NCBI GenBank assembly: GCA_024697285.1
Contig: JAILFY010000239.1
Coordinates: forward strand, 1-55,039
Length of the DNA: 55,039 bases
Direction of reading: 5' to 3'
DNA from: Bacteroidaceae bacterium
Lineage (GTDB): Bacteria > Bacteroidota > Bacteroidia > Bacteroidales > Bacteroidaceae
In this document: in pieces, positions 1 through 9,430 of the stretch
Layout of the letters: each line of letters starts with the position of its first letter
How positions within the stretch are numbered: position 1 is the stretch's first letter
The notes under the pieces: model-generated
Database searches by the model: none
Seen by the model: only the letters and a program-made list of their open reading frames with translations
What the model was told of the DNA's origin: nothing
Position numbers and translations under genes: made by a program

Positions 1-53
1 TGCTTTCAAATTAAAGGGTGGTAGAGAAATAGTACAACAAACATGATACGAGC

Positions 54-1061
54 ATGAAATATTTTATCTTAGCTCAAATCCTTTTCCTTACTAGTTTAGT
101 GGGATATGCCCAGCAAGTGATGTTGGCAGACAGCATAACCAAGAATCCTGTTTGCTATGCTACTGTCTACGATGCTAACGGGACTGTAATAGGTCGCTCT
201 GACATGGGAGGATATATTCATCTTCAGAAAGGCTTAGAATATCATATTTCTCATATAAGCTATGAATCCAAGAGTCTCGTTTATAATGGGGACAGCATCA
301 TTTTCCTGTCTCCATCATCTTACAAATTATCAGAAGTCAATGTTACGGCAAAGAAAAAGAAGTACTATCATTGTAAAGTGTACTTTAGGAGCATAGAACA
401 TGTAGATTCATGCCTGAAGTATTATATGGACGGAATACGAGAGTTCTTTATCGACACCAAAAGCAAAAAGGTGCATTACGGAAATGTCGAAACGAATTAC
501 TTCATGTCGAAAAGACAGGACATTGCACAGAAGAAACGGAGTATGATGATTAGCGACAGGTACATGGCTCTCCCGTTTCTTGACAAGAATACTTTATATG
601 AGGAGACAATGCGTGATAAAAAGAGAAATATAGAATCGGGTATTGTCTATGCGGATTCTATATCAATAGGCAGTTACGAGGTCTTTTCAGACAAAGATGA
701 GATGCTTCTGTCAATAGACGCCTTGTATCCCAAAAGCACCCTTGTGACAAATCTGTTCGGGTACACACAAGTATTGTCGAAACACAACAAGACGGAACTA
801 TACCGATATAATGATATTTATACCCCATCCGTTTTCAACTTGAAATCCTCCAACAGCTATCGGCATCTGACACTGACCCATAAGAAAGAAAATCTTGTAA
901 GGGACATTGATGTTGAAGATATGTTTTACGTTGTCGAATATGAATATACAGATACAAAGGAACTATCTTCGTCAGAACTGTTGCAGGAAGATTATAAGAA
1001 ATACTCAGGAATGTTTCCTATAACTGAAAGGATAAAGGAACAGTTGATTCGAGAAGAATAG
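54..1061 (+). CDS. Carboxypeptidase-like regulatory domain (CarboxypepD_reg-like) protein, secreted
   Basis: 335-aa ORF; signal peptide MKYFILAQILFLTSLVGYAQQ followed by a beta-sandwich-like motif (SITKNPVCYATVYDANGTVIGRSDMGGYIHL). Confidence 0.7.
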   Translation: MKYFILAQILFLTSLVGYAQQVMLADSITKNPVCYATVYDANGTVIGRSDMGGYIHLQKGLEYHISHISYESKSLVYNGDSIIFLSPSSYKLSEVNVTAKKKKYYHCKVYFRSIEHVDSCLKYYMDGIREFFIDTKSKKVHYGNVETNYFMSKRQDIAQKKRSMMISDRYMALPFLDKNTLYEETMRDKKRNIESGIVYADSISIGSYEVFSDKDEMLLSIDALYPKSTLVTNLFGYTQVLSKHNKTELYRYNDIYTPSVFNLKSSNSYRHLTLTHKKENLVRDIDVEDMFYVVEYEYTDTKELSSSELLQEDYKKYSGMFPITERIKEQLIREE

Positions 1062-1075
1062 CTATAGTCCACTCT

Positions 1076-1627
1076 TTGCTCATAAACAAAATTAAAACGA
1101 TGGAACTTTGGAGAATTATCTTGATGATGTTTGCCACCTTCTCCCTCGCCGCTTGCAGCAGCGACCCTGAGTGGAGCGACCCGGAGGCGCACGAACAAAA
1201 TGTGCAGCTGAAAGAGCAGTACGGTCCTCTGATGGTGGGCACCTGGAACTATGAGTATTCAGGCGAGAAAAACCATTTCACAGAACAGCTCACCTTCAAG
1301 GCAGATGGCACTTTCACCGGCTCGCGCGTCTGGCAGACCCGCTCTCTCGTCACCGTCGAGGGGGAAGAGCGGTACACCGACTGGGAAACGCTGGAGGAAC
1401 TGAGCGGCGACTTTACCGGTACATGGCAGCTTTCCTATACTAGCATTGCAGGAGAGCCCAAAGCCAACTACCTGTTTCTCTATGCCACGTTCGATGACAG
1501 CGAAAAAGAATACGTAGCCTACACCGACTACCTGCCCTTCAGTTATGCAGACAGCAACACCCTCTGTTTCCGGAGCAAGTACTTCACAGACGAGAACGGA
1601 TGGGCGAGCTACCAGCGAGGGGAGTAG
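1076..1627 (+). CDS. Putative lipoprotein (lipocalin-like)
   Basis: Lipobox-like FSLAAC; likely start at internal Met near 1100 (MELWRIILMMFATFSLAACSS); GTWNYEYSGEKNHFTEQLTFKADGTFTG resembles lipocalin-like domains. Confidence 0.55.
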   Translation: MLINKIKTMELWRIILMMFATFSLAACSSDPEWSDPEAHEQNVQLKEQYGPLMVGTWNYEYSGEKNHFTEQLTFKADGTFTGSRVWQTRSLVTVEGEERYTDWETLEELSGDFTGTWQLSYTSIAGEPKANYLFLYATFDDSEKEYVAYTDYLPFSYADSNTLCFRSKYFTDENGWASYQRGE

Positions 1628-1701
1628 TTACTATAGAGGTGCTGAGATACAGGATTTTTGGTTCTATTGGTTGGTTTCTGTCTTACCATTGCCGAGCACC
1701 G

Positions 1702-2886
1702 TTACCTGATTGGAGCATTGTCCGTCACTGAAACGTTGATGGACAATTTGTGCTTCTTGCCAAAGAAATCGGTGAAAGTGGCGGTCACTGTTCCCTTGCC
1801 GGCCTTGGTTCCTTTCACCATGCCATTCTGAATGGTGAATTTCTTGCTGCTGAGCTCCACTTCGTCAGTAAGGTTCTCACGATGTCCATCGGCAAAAGTG
1901 CCCCATACTTTCAGCACTTTTTCCTCCCCGACTCTGATGGTGATATCTTCTGCGGGCTCGAGTGCGCTCAGGGTGTAAATCTTCTTCAGGTCTTCCGTCC
2001 AGGCGTAATCAGGCTGTGCCTTGGTCTTTAATCCCATCACTCGCAGTGCTTCGTAGGCGTATCGCTTACCCATGGTTCGGTAGCCGTCGAGGGAGAAATG
2101 GATGTTGTCGCGGGCACAGGGGCAGCCCGTGGAAGGTACGACATGCGACGTGGGAATGACATCAGGCAACTGGGCGATAACTGAATTATGTGCAGAACAG
2201 ATGCCACCCACGTCCGCATTGACGGTTTCACCCGCAAAGATGGGCACATCTTCAGCTTTCAGCTCCAAATCAGCAAGCAGCCGTTCGTAGATGGTCTTCA
2301 CCTTCTGGAGCCAGGCTCGTTCACCATTGTTTGTCTCACCCTGATGAATCAGGATTCCTTTGATGACTCCCGACTTCTGGGCAGTCTTAGCCATGTCGAC
2401 CATTCGCTTGTAAGGGTCGTTGTTGTATTCCTTGAATGAACCCTTCATCCAGTCCGGAGCGGTTTTCAGATATGCCTCAACTTCTTCCTGCATAAAGGCT
2501 TTGATATCAACACCCCCGATGGCTATGTCTATCACACCTACCTTGACTTTCTTGGGTAGGGCAGCCACCATGGTGCGACCGAAATAATCAGCCATACCAA
2601 TCTTTGTCCATTGGCGTACAATAGGAGGCAAAGCGGGGTACCATTGATCTTTCTTGCGTTGTGGATTGGAAAAATCAACGGCAGCTAACATCTGGAACCG
2701 TTCGTCTACGGTCGTGTCTACTGCCTCGGGCACTGCCTGGCCTTCCATGTTAGACTGTCCGAAACAAAGGTAAATATAAAAGTTGGGGTCAGCTGTCCCG
2801 TCCTCTGCCCATACTAATATCCCGGAGAACATGAGCAACAATGATGTAAGTAGCTTTTTCATATGATATAGGTTATTATGGTGCAA
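1702..2886 (-). CDS. Sialate O-acetylesterase / SASA-family carbohydrate esterase with C-terminal Ig-like domain
   Basis: Signal peptide; YLCFGQSNMEGQA (GQSNMEG motif), GVIDIAIGGVDI, ILIHQGETN, DNIHFSLDGYRTMGKRYA; C-terminal BIG2-like segment. Confidence 0.85.
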   Translation of the reverse strand: MHHNNLYHMKKLLTSLLLMFSGILVWAEDGTADPNFYIYLCFGQSNMEGQAVPEAVDTTVDERFQMLAAVDFSNPQRKKDQWYPALPPIVRQWTKIGMADYFGRTMVAALPKKVKVGVIDIAIGGVDIKAFMQEEVEAYLKTAPDWMKGSFKEYNNDPYKRMVDMAKTAQKSGVIKGILIHQGETNNGERAWLQKVKTIYERLLADLELKAEDVPIFAGETVNADVGGICSAHNSVIAQLPDVIPTSHVVPSTGCPCARDNIHFSLDGYRTMGKRYAYEALRVMGLKTKAQPDYAWTEDLKKIYTLSALEPAEDITIRVGEEKVLKVWGTFADGHRENLTDEVELSSKKFTIQNGMVKGTKAGKGTVTATFTDFFGKKHKLSINVSVTDNAPIR

Positions 2887-2894
2887 AGGTAAGT

Positions 2895-2906
2895 ATAAAG
2901 TCTGAT
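2895..2906 (-). promoter_or_regulatory. Bacteroidetes-type -7 element (TAnnTTTG) for the esterase gene, approximate position
   Basis: Minus strand reads ...TATACTTACCTTTGCACCAT just upstream of 2886; TACCTTTG matches TAnnTTTG. Position approximate (2884-2893). Confidence 0.5.
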
Positions 2907-3326
2907 TCTCGTGCTCTTTTTCTTAAATATTCGATGAATAATTATCGGAACACACCTTTTTATTATTAAATAAGGGTGAAGTTTTGCATGATTTGTTCTG
3001 ACAATATCTCTTTTGTGCCTTGCTCACCGTTTACTCTTGCCGTGGTCTATGATGTCTTCGAGAGAAGCGGCATGCCATTCTCTAAAATCATAAGCTGTAC
3101 AGATAAGTATACTAGTGAACTAATTGGGTTAAATGGATACAGAAGGGTGTTCTGATGAAAAATGTTGTTCAAAATAAACTACATACTACATGGATTTTTG
3201 TTGAGAGGGCTATTGGGGGCTATCAAAGGGGAGGGGAGTGGGATGGGCTGGCGCGGAGGGGGAGGGTAATCGCCGCGGACAGACCGCGGCGCACTCAACC
3301 CACACAAGGGCGGGGAGAGGGAATAG

Positions 3327-3458
3327 GGGATTTAGATCTTAGGAGTAGAAGATATATATCTTGGAGAGAAAAGATATATATCTTAAGAGTGGAAGATTTA
3401 TATCTTATCGCTATAAGATTTATATCTAAGGAGAGGAAGATTTATATCTTAGGAGAGA
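3327..3458. repeat. 22-bp tandem array, ~6 units with palindromic core AAGATATATATCTT
   Basis: Unit starts at 3327 (degenerate), 3349, 3371, 3393, 3415, 3437; e.g. AAGATATATATCTTGGAGAGAA, AAGATATATATCTTAAGAGTGG, AAGATTTATATCTTATCGCTAT. Confidence 0.9.
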
Positions 3459-3469
3459 AGAGGGGGAAA

Positions 3470-3588
3470 AAGACGTATATACGTGTGAGCAAAAAGGTAT
3501 ATACGTGTAGGCGAAGATGTAGGTACGTGTGGGCAAAGATGTAGGTACGTGTAGGCAAAGATGTAGGTACGTGTGGGTAAACCCCTAT
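3470..3588. repeat. 22-bp tandem array, 5 units with TACGTGTrGGC core
   Basis: TACGTG begins at 3480, 3502, 3524, 3546, 3568 (exact 22-bp spacing); last three units AAGATGTAGGTACGTGTGGGCA nearly identical; first unit carries palindrome ACGTATATACGT. Confidence 0.9.
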
Positions 3589-3819
3589 TGTTGGATGAAA
3601 ATATTGGAAGACATATAAAGGTTGAAGTAGAAGTAATGAATTTCCCTTCTCACATAAATGGAAGTTGACTTTTTCACCAAAATTCCATGTAGTATGTAGT
3701 TTATTTTTAACAACATTTTTTGCGGGATATCGTTTTTGCGGTCCCTACTTTGGCCTTTTCAATGTTGTTTCTTACAGAATAGAGATGGGGATTTCGTAGA
3801 TGAAGGGGTGGGGAGATGG

Positions 3820-4860
3820 TCAGAATCGGGTGCAGAAGTTCAGTTGGATGTCGGCTTCTTGGTTTCGGATGTGCAATTTCAGGTCGTTGCGATAGCCGTA
3901 GCTTCTGTAGTTGGCCAGAAGGGATACGATATGGTGGCGGAAGCTGTAGTTGACGGCAAAGCGTCCGAAGAGATTCCAGTTCAGACGTGCCTTGCCATTG
4001 TCGGCAGAATGGTAGAAAGCAGCCCATTCGCTCATGTCCTCGCCATCGTCGAAGTCTGCGATGTGATGCAGGTCGCTGTGTACAGATATCATTGGCACCA
4101 AGGAGGCGTGCAGCACCAGGCGTCCCCGGAGGAATGAGAAGTTGTAGGCGTAGCCACCACCGATGCAGAATTGATTGGTGCGGAAACTGTCGTAGTTAGC
4201 GGGGAATATCTTGCTGACGTTGTAGCGGCTGTGGTAGTAACCTGCGTAGATGAGTGGACTGCCGGCGCTCTGTTTCTGAACCATGTCGGCATATAATCCT
4301 GCCGAGAGGGAGAATTTCTTGTGCTTGAAGATGTAGTAGCCTTCGAGGAAGAACACGTTGATGACGTTGGACTCCCTGTCGATGATGGAGTCGCCGATAT
4401 TGCAGGTGCCGTCTATCTTATTAAGGTGTTTGTAGCGGAAACGAGCTCCCCAGACGCTGCCGTTCTTGGCCAGACCGAAACTATAGAGATATTTGTTGCG
4501 GAGGGGGATGGGCAGTTCCAGTGCCAGTCCCTTCCAATCGATGCCCAGGTCCACTTCAGCTTGCCACGTGTGGGCGTTGATTTTATATTTGTCGGGATCG
4601 GTGATGCCCTGAACGATGGTGGAAGCGTCCTCCACATAAAGGGGCATGTGCATCTTGTAGTTTTGCCAGTAGGCGTAGGTGCCCAGATAAACTTGTCGGT
4701 TGAGAGTCGGCACCTGGACGTAGTTGGTGTCTATTCCCGAACGCTGCCCTTCTTCCAGCCATCGGTTGAAACTGCTCCATGCACGCTTCAGGTTTCCACC
4801 GGCAAATAAGGGTAGCGCGGTGAGTGAAATCAGGAATAATATGAAGAGTCTGTTTCTCAA
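3820..4860 (-). CDS. DUF4421-like outer-membrane protein
   Basis: Signal peptide; WSSFNRWLEEGQRSGIDTNYVQVPTLNRQVYLGTYAYWQNYKMHMP and C-terminal beta-rich segments ending in F. Confidence 0.6.
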   Translation of the reverse strand: MRNRLFILFLISLTALPLFAGGNLKRAWSSFNRWLEEGQRSGIDTNYVQVPTLNRQVYLGTYAYWQNYKMHMPLYVEDASTIVQGITDPDKYKINAHTWQAEVDLGIDWKGLALELPIPLRNKYLYSFGLAKNGSVWGARFRYKHLNKIDGTCNIGDSIIDRESNVINVFFLEGYYIFKHKKFSLSAGLYADMVQKQSAGSPLIYAGYYHSRYNVSKIFPANYDSFRTNQFCIGGGYAYNFSFLRGRLVLHASLVPMISVHSDLHHIADFDDGEDMSEWAAFYHSADNGKARLNWNLFGRFAVNYSFRHHIVSLLANYRSYGYRNDLKLHIRNQEADIQLNFCTRF

Positions 4861-4867
4861 TTCAAGT

Positions 4868-6022
4868 TTATTTCAGCGTAGAATAGACGTTGTTTTTTCC
4901 GAGGCTGTCGCAGATGAAATATACCTGTAGCTCGGGGTGGTGGGTGAGAACTTCCTGGGCGCGTTGGAGTCCCATCACCATGAAAGCCGTGGCGAAGGCA
5001 TCTGCCTCGGCGCAGGTGGGAGCCACCACTGTGGCAGAGAGGATGTTGTGTTGCACGGGGTAGCCCGTGGCGGGGTCTATGGTGTGGGCCACTCGTCGGC
5101 CGTCGGCTGTCGTGTAGTAGTTGCGGTAGTTACCGCTGGTGGCCAGTGCGCAGTCTGTGAGTCCCACGATGGTGTCGAGCTCGTTGCTCTGTGCATCAGC
5201 ATCGTCCTTGGGACTATTGATGCCCACGTGCCATTTGTCCTGCTTGGGGTTGTTCCCGGCCACGCAAACTTCTCCTCCTATCTCCACCATGTAGTTTTCC
5301 ACTCCGTGGCTGCGCAGGAGGCGTGCCACTTGGTCCACGCCGTAGCCTTTGGCCACGGCGCTGCAGTCGAGAATCATGCGAGGATCGTCGCGGAGCAGAC
5401 GGCTGTCTTCCGTGAGATGGATGTGCTCGTAGCCCACCAGCTGGCGCAGGGAGTCTACGGCAGAACTGTCGGGCTGTGTGCCGTTCTTGAAACCAAATCC
5501 CCAGGCATTGACGAGCGGCGCCACGGTGATATCGAAAGCTCCTCCTGTGGCTTCGGAAGTAAGCAGGGACAGGCGGACCACGCTGTTCAGCAAGGAATCT
5601 GTCTGTTCGCTCGTTCCGCTGTTGATGCGACTGAGGGTGCTCTCGGGGTTGAACATCGACAAACTCTGGTCCACCTCTTGCAGTGCGGCTTTTATGTCTT
5701 CGTGAAGATCCTTGTTCCACTGATAGGTGATGTGGTAGAACGTGCCAAAGACAGCGCCCTCGTTATGCTGGTAGGGGGCGTTGCTGTTGCGGCGATTGAT
5801 GATCAGGAAGGTGGCAAGGATAAAGAGCACGAGCACGGGCAGGTGCCAGTTGCGCCACTGCGACTTGGGTGCTTTGTCCTCTGGGGTCAGCGGCTGGAAG
5901 TCGGGACGTTTCTTTGAGTCGGTATTCTCGGACTCTTCGTCGTCATAGACCTCCATATCTTCTGAATTATTGGGGAGTCTGGAGCCGTCGTTTATGTCTA
6001 TGGGGTTTAATGGGTCTGTCAT
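4868..6022 (-). CDS. apbE: FAD:protein FMN transferase (ApbE family), membrane anchored
   Basis: FGTFYHITYQWNKDLHEDIKAALQEVDQSLSMFNPESTLSRIN; ILDCSAVAKGYGVDQVARLL; YMVEIGGEVCVAG; AHTIDPATGYPV; N-terminal TM segment. Confidence 0.92.
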   Translation of the reverse strand: MTDPLNPIDINDGSRLPNNSEDMEVYDDEESENTDSKKRPDFQPLTPEDKAPKSQWRNWHLPVLVLFILATFLIINRRNSNAPYQHNEGAVFGTFYHITYQWNKDLHEDIKAALQEVDQSLSMFNPESTLSRINSGTSEQTDSLLNSVVRLSLLTSEATGGAFDITVAPLVNAWGFGFKNGTQPDSSAVDSLRQLVGYEHIHLTEDSRLLRDDPRMILDCSAVAKGYGVDQVARLLRSHGVENYMVEIGGEVCVAGNNPKQDKWHVGINSPKDDADAQSNELDTIVGLTDCALATSGNYRNYYTTADGRRVAHTIDPATGYPVQHNILSATVVAPTCAEADAFATAFMVMGLQRAQEVLTHHPELQVYFICDSLGKNNVYSTLK

Positions 6023-6129
6023 AGAAGTAGGCAGGGATAATAGTTGGAGTAAAAATGGAATTGCCGCGGCAAAACCGCGGCACGGGAACTCGTGGATGAG
6101 GAAATGCTGCGGACGGAGGGCGGCACACG

Positions 6130-6918
6130 TTAAATATCAAACATCAGCTTGAAGGAGCCGCCCCATCCGATGCCGTCGGGCTTCTTGCCGAACCCGGGGA
6201 TGAGCCAAGGCTCTCCCACCTCGTGGGCTTTCTGGTTGATGAGGAACTTCACTCGCAGATCCCAGCCGAGGCGCACGATGGTCCACAGCCGTGTCTCCAG
6301 TCCGAAAACCAACTCCAGCCAATGGGCGTTGCCCGATAGGTCGTGGAGTACGAATTGTTGTTCCGTCTTCCATACGGGATCCCTCAGCGGCACTGCGGAA
6401 TCCAGGTCATATTTGTAGGTGGAGAAACCATATCGGAATCCAAAGAGAAGGCGGTTGCCGTCGGCTTGTTGGGCTCTGAAGTTATAGTCCATACCGACTC
6501 TGAAGTAGGGTGCTCTCACGCGGAAACGGTTGTCGAGGTCGCGCCCTTCGTGGTCCGCTTCTCCTATGCCCAGTTCGAAGATGGGGAAGTAGCGTTCCAG
6601 GATGTTCACTCGTGCCATGGCTTCCATGTTTGTCCAGTCCGAGCTGCCCACTTTCTGCACCAATCCCAGGATATCTGCTCCGATACCGAAGCCATTGATG
6701 AAGTGAATCTTACGTTTCTTCTCTCCTCCAAGGTTCTCGGCCAGCTGTTGGGTCATCTCCTCCACAGCGGTGCTGTCCACAGCCACTACTATGGTGTCTC
6801 TCTGCTCGGAGCCCGTCGGTTCAGAGGCCTTCGCTGGAGTTGCCACGAGTAGGAGAGACAGCAAGCAAAGCCAGCCGTTAGTCCACGCGGAAATAGATCT
6901 GGAAGTTTTCGAGTCCAT
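6130..6918 (-). CDS. Outer-membrane beta-barrel protein (DUF6048-like)
   Basis: Signal peptide; beta-rich barrel-like sequence (GFGIGADILGLVQKV..., FRVGMDYNFRAQQ, LLFGFRYGFSTYKYDL). Confidence 0.55.
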   Translation of the reverse strand: MDSKTSRSISAWTNGWLCLLSLLLVATPAKASEPTGSEQRDTIVVAVDSTAVEEMTQQLAENLGGEKKRKIHFINGFGIGADILGLVQKVGSSDWTNMEAMARVNILERYFPIFELGIGEADHEGRDLDNRFRVRAPYFRVGMDYNFRAQQADGNRLLFGFRYGFSTYKYDLDSAVPLRDPVWKTEQQFVLHDLSGNAHWLELVFGLETRLWTIVRLGWDLRVKFLINQKAHEVGEPWLIPGFGKKPDGIGWGGSFKLMFDI

Positions 6919-7435
6919 CGTAGTTTATTGTGGGGTTCGTGACGAGCACGGTGTCTATTAGATAATGTGTACTACGCACATCCAGCACGTCGTGCCACAT
7001 ATGTACGGGGCAGGAAGGGTCGTCCCAGTGGTGGTGGTTGCGCTTGTGGATCCACACCGTGTCGCTGGCGGTTTGCAGGAGGGTGTCTGTGAAGGCCAGT
7101 TCCACCACATCGGTGTCCTCGTAGTAGCTCACGGGAAGTTTCATAGAACTGGCTCCAATCAATCTATTGAGGATGACGCTGTCGAGTCCCAGGAGCGTCA
7201 CGGTCAGCGTATCGCCGATGGAGATAGCTGTACCTGTGTTGAGCGTTCCGTCGGCGGCGTAGTCTGCGGCGTAGAAACCATAGACACTCTCCACGGTGTT
7301 GTTGAGCGGACAGGAAATCGACTCACAGGAGAGGGTGAGCGGAAGCAACATGCCAAGTGCCACGGCAAGGGCTCCAAGAGGACGGAGGTGGGATGTCCTT
7401 AGGTGTTGTGCGGAAAGAAGCTTAAGACGTTTCAA
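6878..7435 (-). CDS. Putative lipoprotein (DUF6452-like)
   Basis: CESISCPLNNTVESVYGFYA; adjacent to and overlapping the DUF6048-like gene. Confidence 0.5.
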   Translation of the reverse strand: MKRLKLLSAQHLRTSHLRPLGALAVALGMLLPLTLSCESISCPLNNTVESVYGFYAADYAADGTLNTGTAISIGDTLTVTLLGLDSVILNRLIGASSMKLPVSYYEDTDVVELAFTDTLLQTASDTVWIHKRNHHHWDDPSCPVHMWHDVLDVRSTHYLIDTVLVTNPTINYDGLENFQIYFRVD

Positions 7436-7482
7436 CGTAATGGTTCGAATAGGAATGGAATTTCAGATGCTGACGCAGTGGC

Positions 7483-8493
7483 TTATATTTCTTCGGATAT
7501 CTGGTAGTCGTTGCGCTGGGCGCTGTTGCGACTGATGAGGTCGCCCAGGAAACCTGCCACAAAGAGTTGGGTGCCAAGCAACATCATCGTCAGTGCGATG
7601 TAGAAGTAGGGGGAGTCGGTGACGAGGCGTGCGGGAATACCTTGTGAGAGGGCATAGAGCTTGCTGGCCCCTACAATGATTATAGCCAGGAAACCAATAA
7701 GGAACATCAGAGAACCCAACAGACCGAAGACGTGCATGGGTTTCTTGCCGAACCGGCTCAGGAACCACAGCGTCATCAAGTCCAGATATCCATTGACGAA
7801 GCGGTCGAGCCCGAACTTCGTGGAGCCGTATTTGCGTGCCTGATGGTGCACAACCTTCTCCCCGATGCGAGTGAATCCTGCGTTCTTGGCCAGATAGGGG
7901 ATATAACGGTGCATCTCGCCGTAGACCTCGATGTTCTTGACGACCTCCTTGCGATAGGCTTTCAGTCCGCAGTTGAAGTCGTGGAGGTTATGGATTCCGC
8001 TCACGGCACGTGCCGTGGCGTTGAAGAGTTTGGTGGGGATGGTCTTCGAGAGCGGGTCGTAGCGTTTCTGTTTCCATCCGCTGACGAGGTCATAGCCGTC
8101 CTCGATGATCATGCGGCGCAGTTCCGGTATCTCGTCGGGGGAATCCTGCAGGTCGGCGTCCATGGTGATGACCACATCGCCTGCAGCACGGCGGAAACCG
8201 CAGAAGAGGGCAGGACTCTTGCCGTAGTTGCGGCGGAACCGAATCCCTTTCACCTCGGGAAAGGCTTCCGACAGTTCCTTAATGACCTGCCAGGAGTTGT
8301 CCGTGGAGCCATCGTTGACAAAGATGATTTCGTAGCTGAGGCCCTGGGCCTCCACAACACGCTTGATCCAGGCGTGCAGTTCGGGCAGCGACTCTGCTTC
8401 GTTGAAGAGGGGCACTATAATAGAGAGGTCCAATCGTCCCGGCTGAGTGCTCTGGGAGGATTCGGTGGCCTGTGAGAACAGATCTTCTTGCAT
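7483..8493 (-). CDS. Family 2 glycosyltransferase (DPM1/GtrB-like) with two C-terminal TM helices
   Basis: LSIIVPLFNEAESLPELHAWI, EIIFVNDGSTDNSWQVI, DVVITMDADLQDSPDEIP. Confidence 0.92.
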   Translation of the reverse strand: MQEDLFSQATESSQSTQPGRLDLSIIVPLFNEAESLPELHAWIKRVVEAQGLSYEIIFVNDGSTDNSWQVIKELSEAFPEVKGIRFRRNYGKSPALFCGFRRAAGDVVITMDADLQDSPDEIPELRRMIIEDGYDLVSGWKQKRYDPLSKTIPTKLFNATARAVSGIHNLHDFNCGLKAYRKEVVKNIEVYGEMHRYIPYLAKNAGFTRIGEKVVHHQARKYGSTKFGLDRFVNGYLDLMTLWFLSRFGKKPMHVFGLLGSLMFLIGFLAIIIVGASKLYALSQGIPARLVTDSPYFYIALTMMLLGTQLFVAGFLGDLISRNSAQRNDYQISEEI

Positions 8494-8551
8494 ATTATCA
8501 GGTTTTAGCGAGCAATGAACAATTAGTATTTATCCAGAAAGAGGTTTTTGG

Positions 8552-9103
8552 CTAAGGCTTGAACTTATCCTTGCTCATCAGAGCGCAAGGAAAAGCAACG
8601 ACAGTTGCCAACAGGACGTTCCAGAAGAGGAACTGCGTGGCAATCATCGAGGGTGGGGTGGAGGAGAAGACAGCGAGAGCATCGTTGCTCATCTTGTCCA
8701 CGTCCTGTCCCGGAAGCAATTTGCTGAGCATGTCGTGAATTTCGGGTTGCTGCAGCATTTCCGTATAGGACCTCACGAGCAATCCGTCGTCGATGTAAGC
8801 AAAATAGATGTATTGTGCCACCGTGCAGATGAGGGCAGCCGCCAGAAAACTCATCCACGAGAGGTACCAGGCGCGACGAAGGGGCAGGGGAGCCACGTGC
8901 TCGCGGAAGCCGCGGAACAGACTTATGGCCACTGGCAGAGAGCATATCCCAACAATAAATCCCAGATTACCGGCAAAGGGCGACACAAATCCGTACATCG
9001 TCAGACCAAAGGCGGCAGCCCACATCAGGCCAATCCACAGCCCATAGTAGCCAGCGTAGGCGCGAGTTTGTTGACTCTCTGTATATGTATTCTCTTCTGC
9101 CAT
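8552..9103 (-). CDS. DUF4199-like membrane protein
   Basis: Four predicted TM segments; location next to a GT2 gene is typical of DUF4199 in Bacteroidetes. Confidence 0.6.
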   Translation of the reverse strand: MAEENTYTESQQTRAYAGYYGLWIGLMWAAAFGLTMYGFVSPFAGNLGFIVGICSLPVAISLFRGFREHVAPLPLRRAWYLSWMSFLAAALICTVAQYIYFAYIDDGLLVRSYTEMLQQPEIHDMLSKLLPGQDVDKMSNDALAVFSSTPPSMIATQFLFWNVLLATVVAFPCALMSKDKFKP

Positions 9104-9252
9104 TTCGTACTGTTTTTGGTTATGTCCGTTCCGTACTCCTCTGCTTGCGGGAGCAGATAAGATCCCGGCTCAAGGTGAAATCTGTTTTCTGACAGGTGAC
9201 CTCAGGAGCGCTAAGGATACTCTTTGGGGCGGAGCGTTCTTGTTATTTCGGC

Positions 9253-9260
9253 TGCAAAAT
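9253..9260 (-). promoter_or_regulatory. TAATTTTG -7-like element upstream of the DUF4199 gene
   Basis: Minus strand reads TTCTGTAATTTTGCAGCC in the intergenic region upstream of 9103; matches TAnnTTTG. Confidence 0.4.
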
Positions 9261-9430
9261 TACAGAAAAAAGGTGAGACAACCGCTGTTTCCGTCGAAAA
9301 CTTTCTTTATCAACCTCTTCTCTCCTTGTTTTTACTCCTCGCTGGGCCTGCTATATATAAAGACAACAGCCAAACACAGGATGTGTGAATGGCTGTTGAA
9401 GAGAGGACCGAAGGCTGATGAACCGGTTTG

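Larger units (their letters stand above)
3158..3720. repeat. 563-bp non-coding element bounded by ~42-bp terminal inverted repeats and containing two 22-bp-period arrays
   Basis: Left arm 3158-3199 AAAAATGTTGTTCAAAATAAACTACATACTACATGGATTTTT; reverse complement of 3679-3720 is AAAAATGTTGTTAAAAATAAACTACATACTACATGGAATTTT (40/42 identical). Confidence 0.85.

Noticed and set aside
3155-3544. 129-aa ORF starting in the inverted repeat (MKNVVQNKLHTTW...)
   Set aside because: It spans the inverted repeat and both tandem arrays, so the peptide is repeat-derived. The same end sequence occurs inverted at 3720, which argues against coding.
3327-3588. CRISPR array interpretation of the 22-bp arrays
   Set aside because: No alternation of constant repeats with unique ~30-bp spacers, the period is only 22 bp, and no cas genes are in the window.
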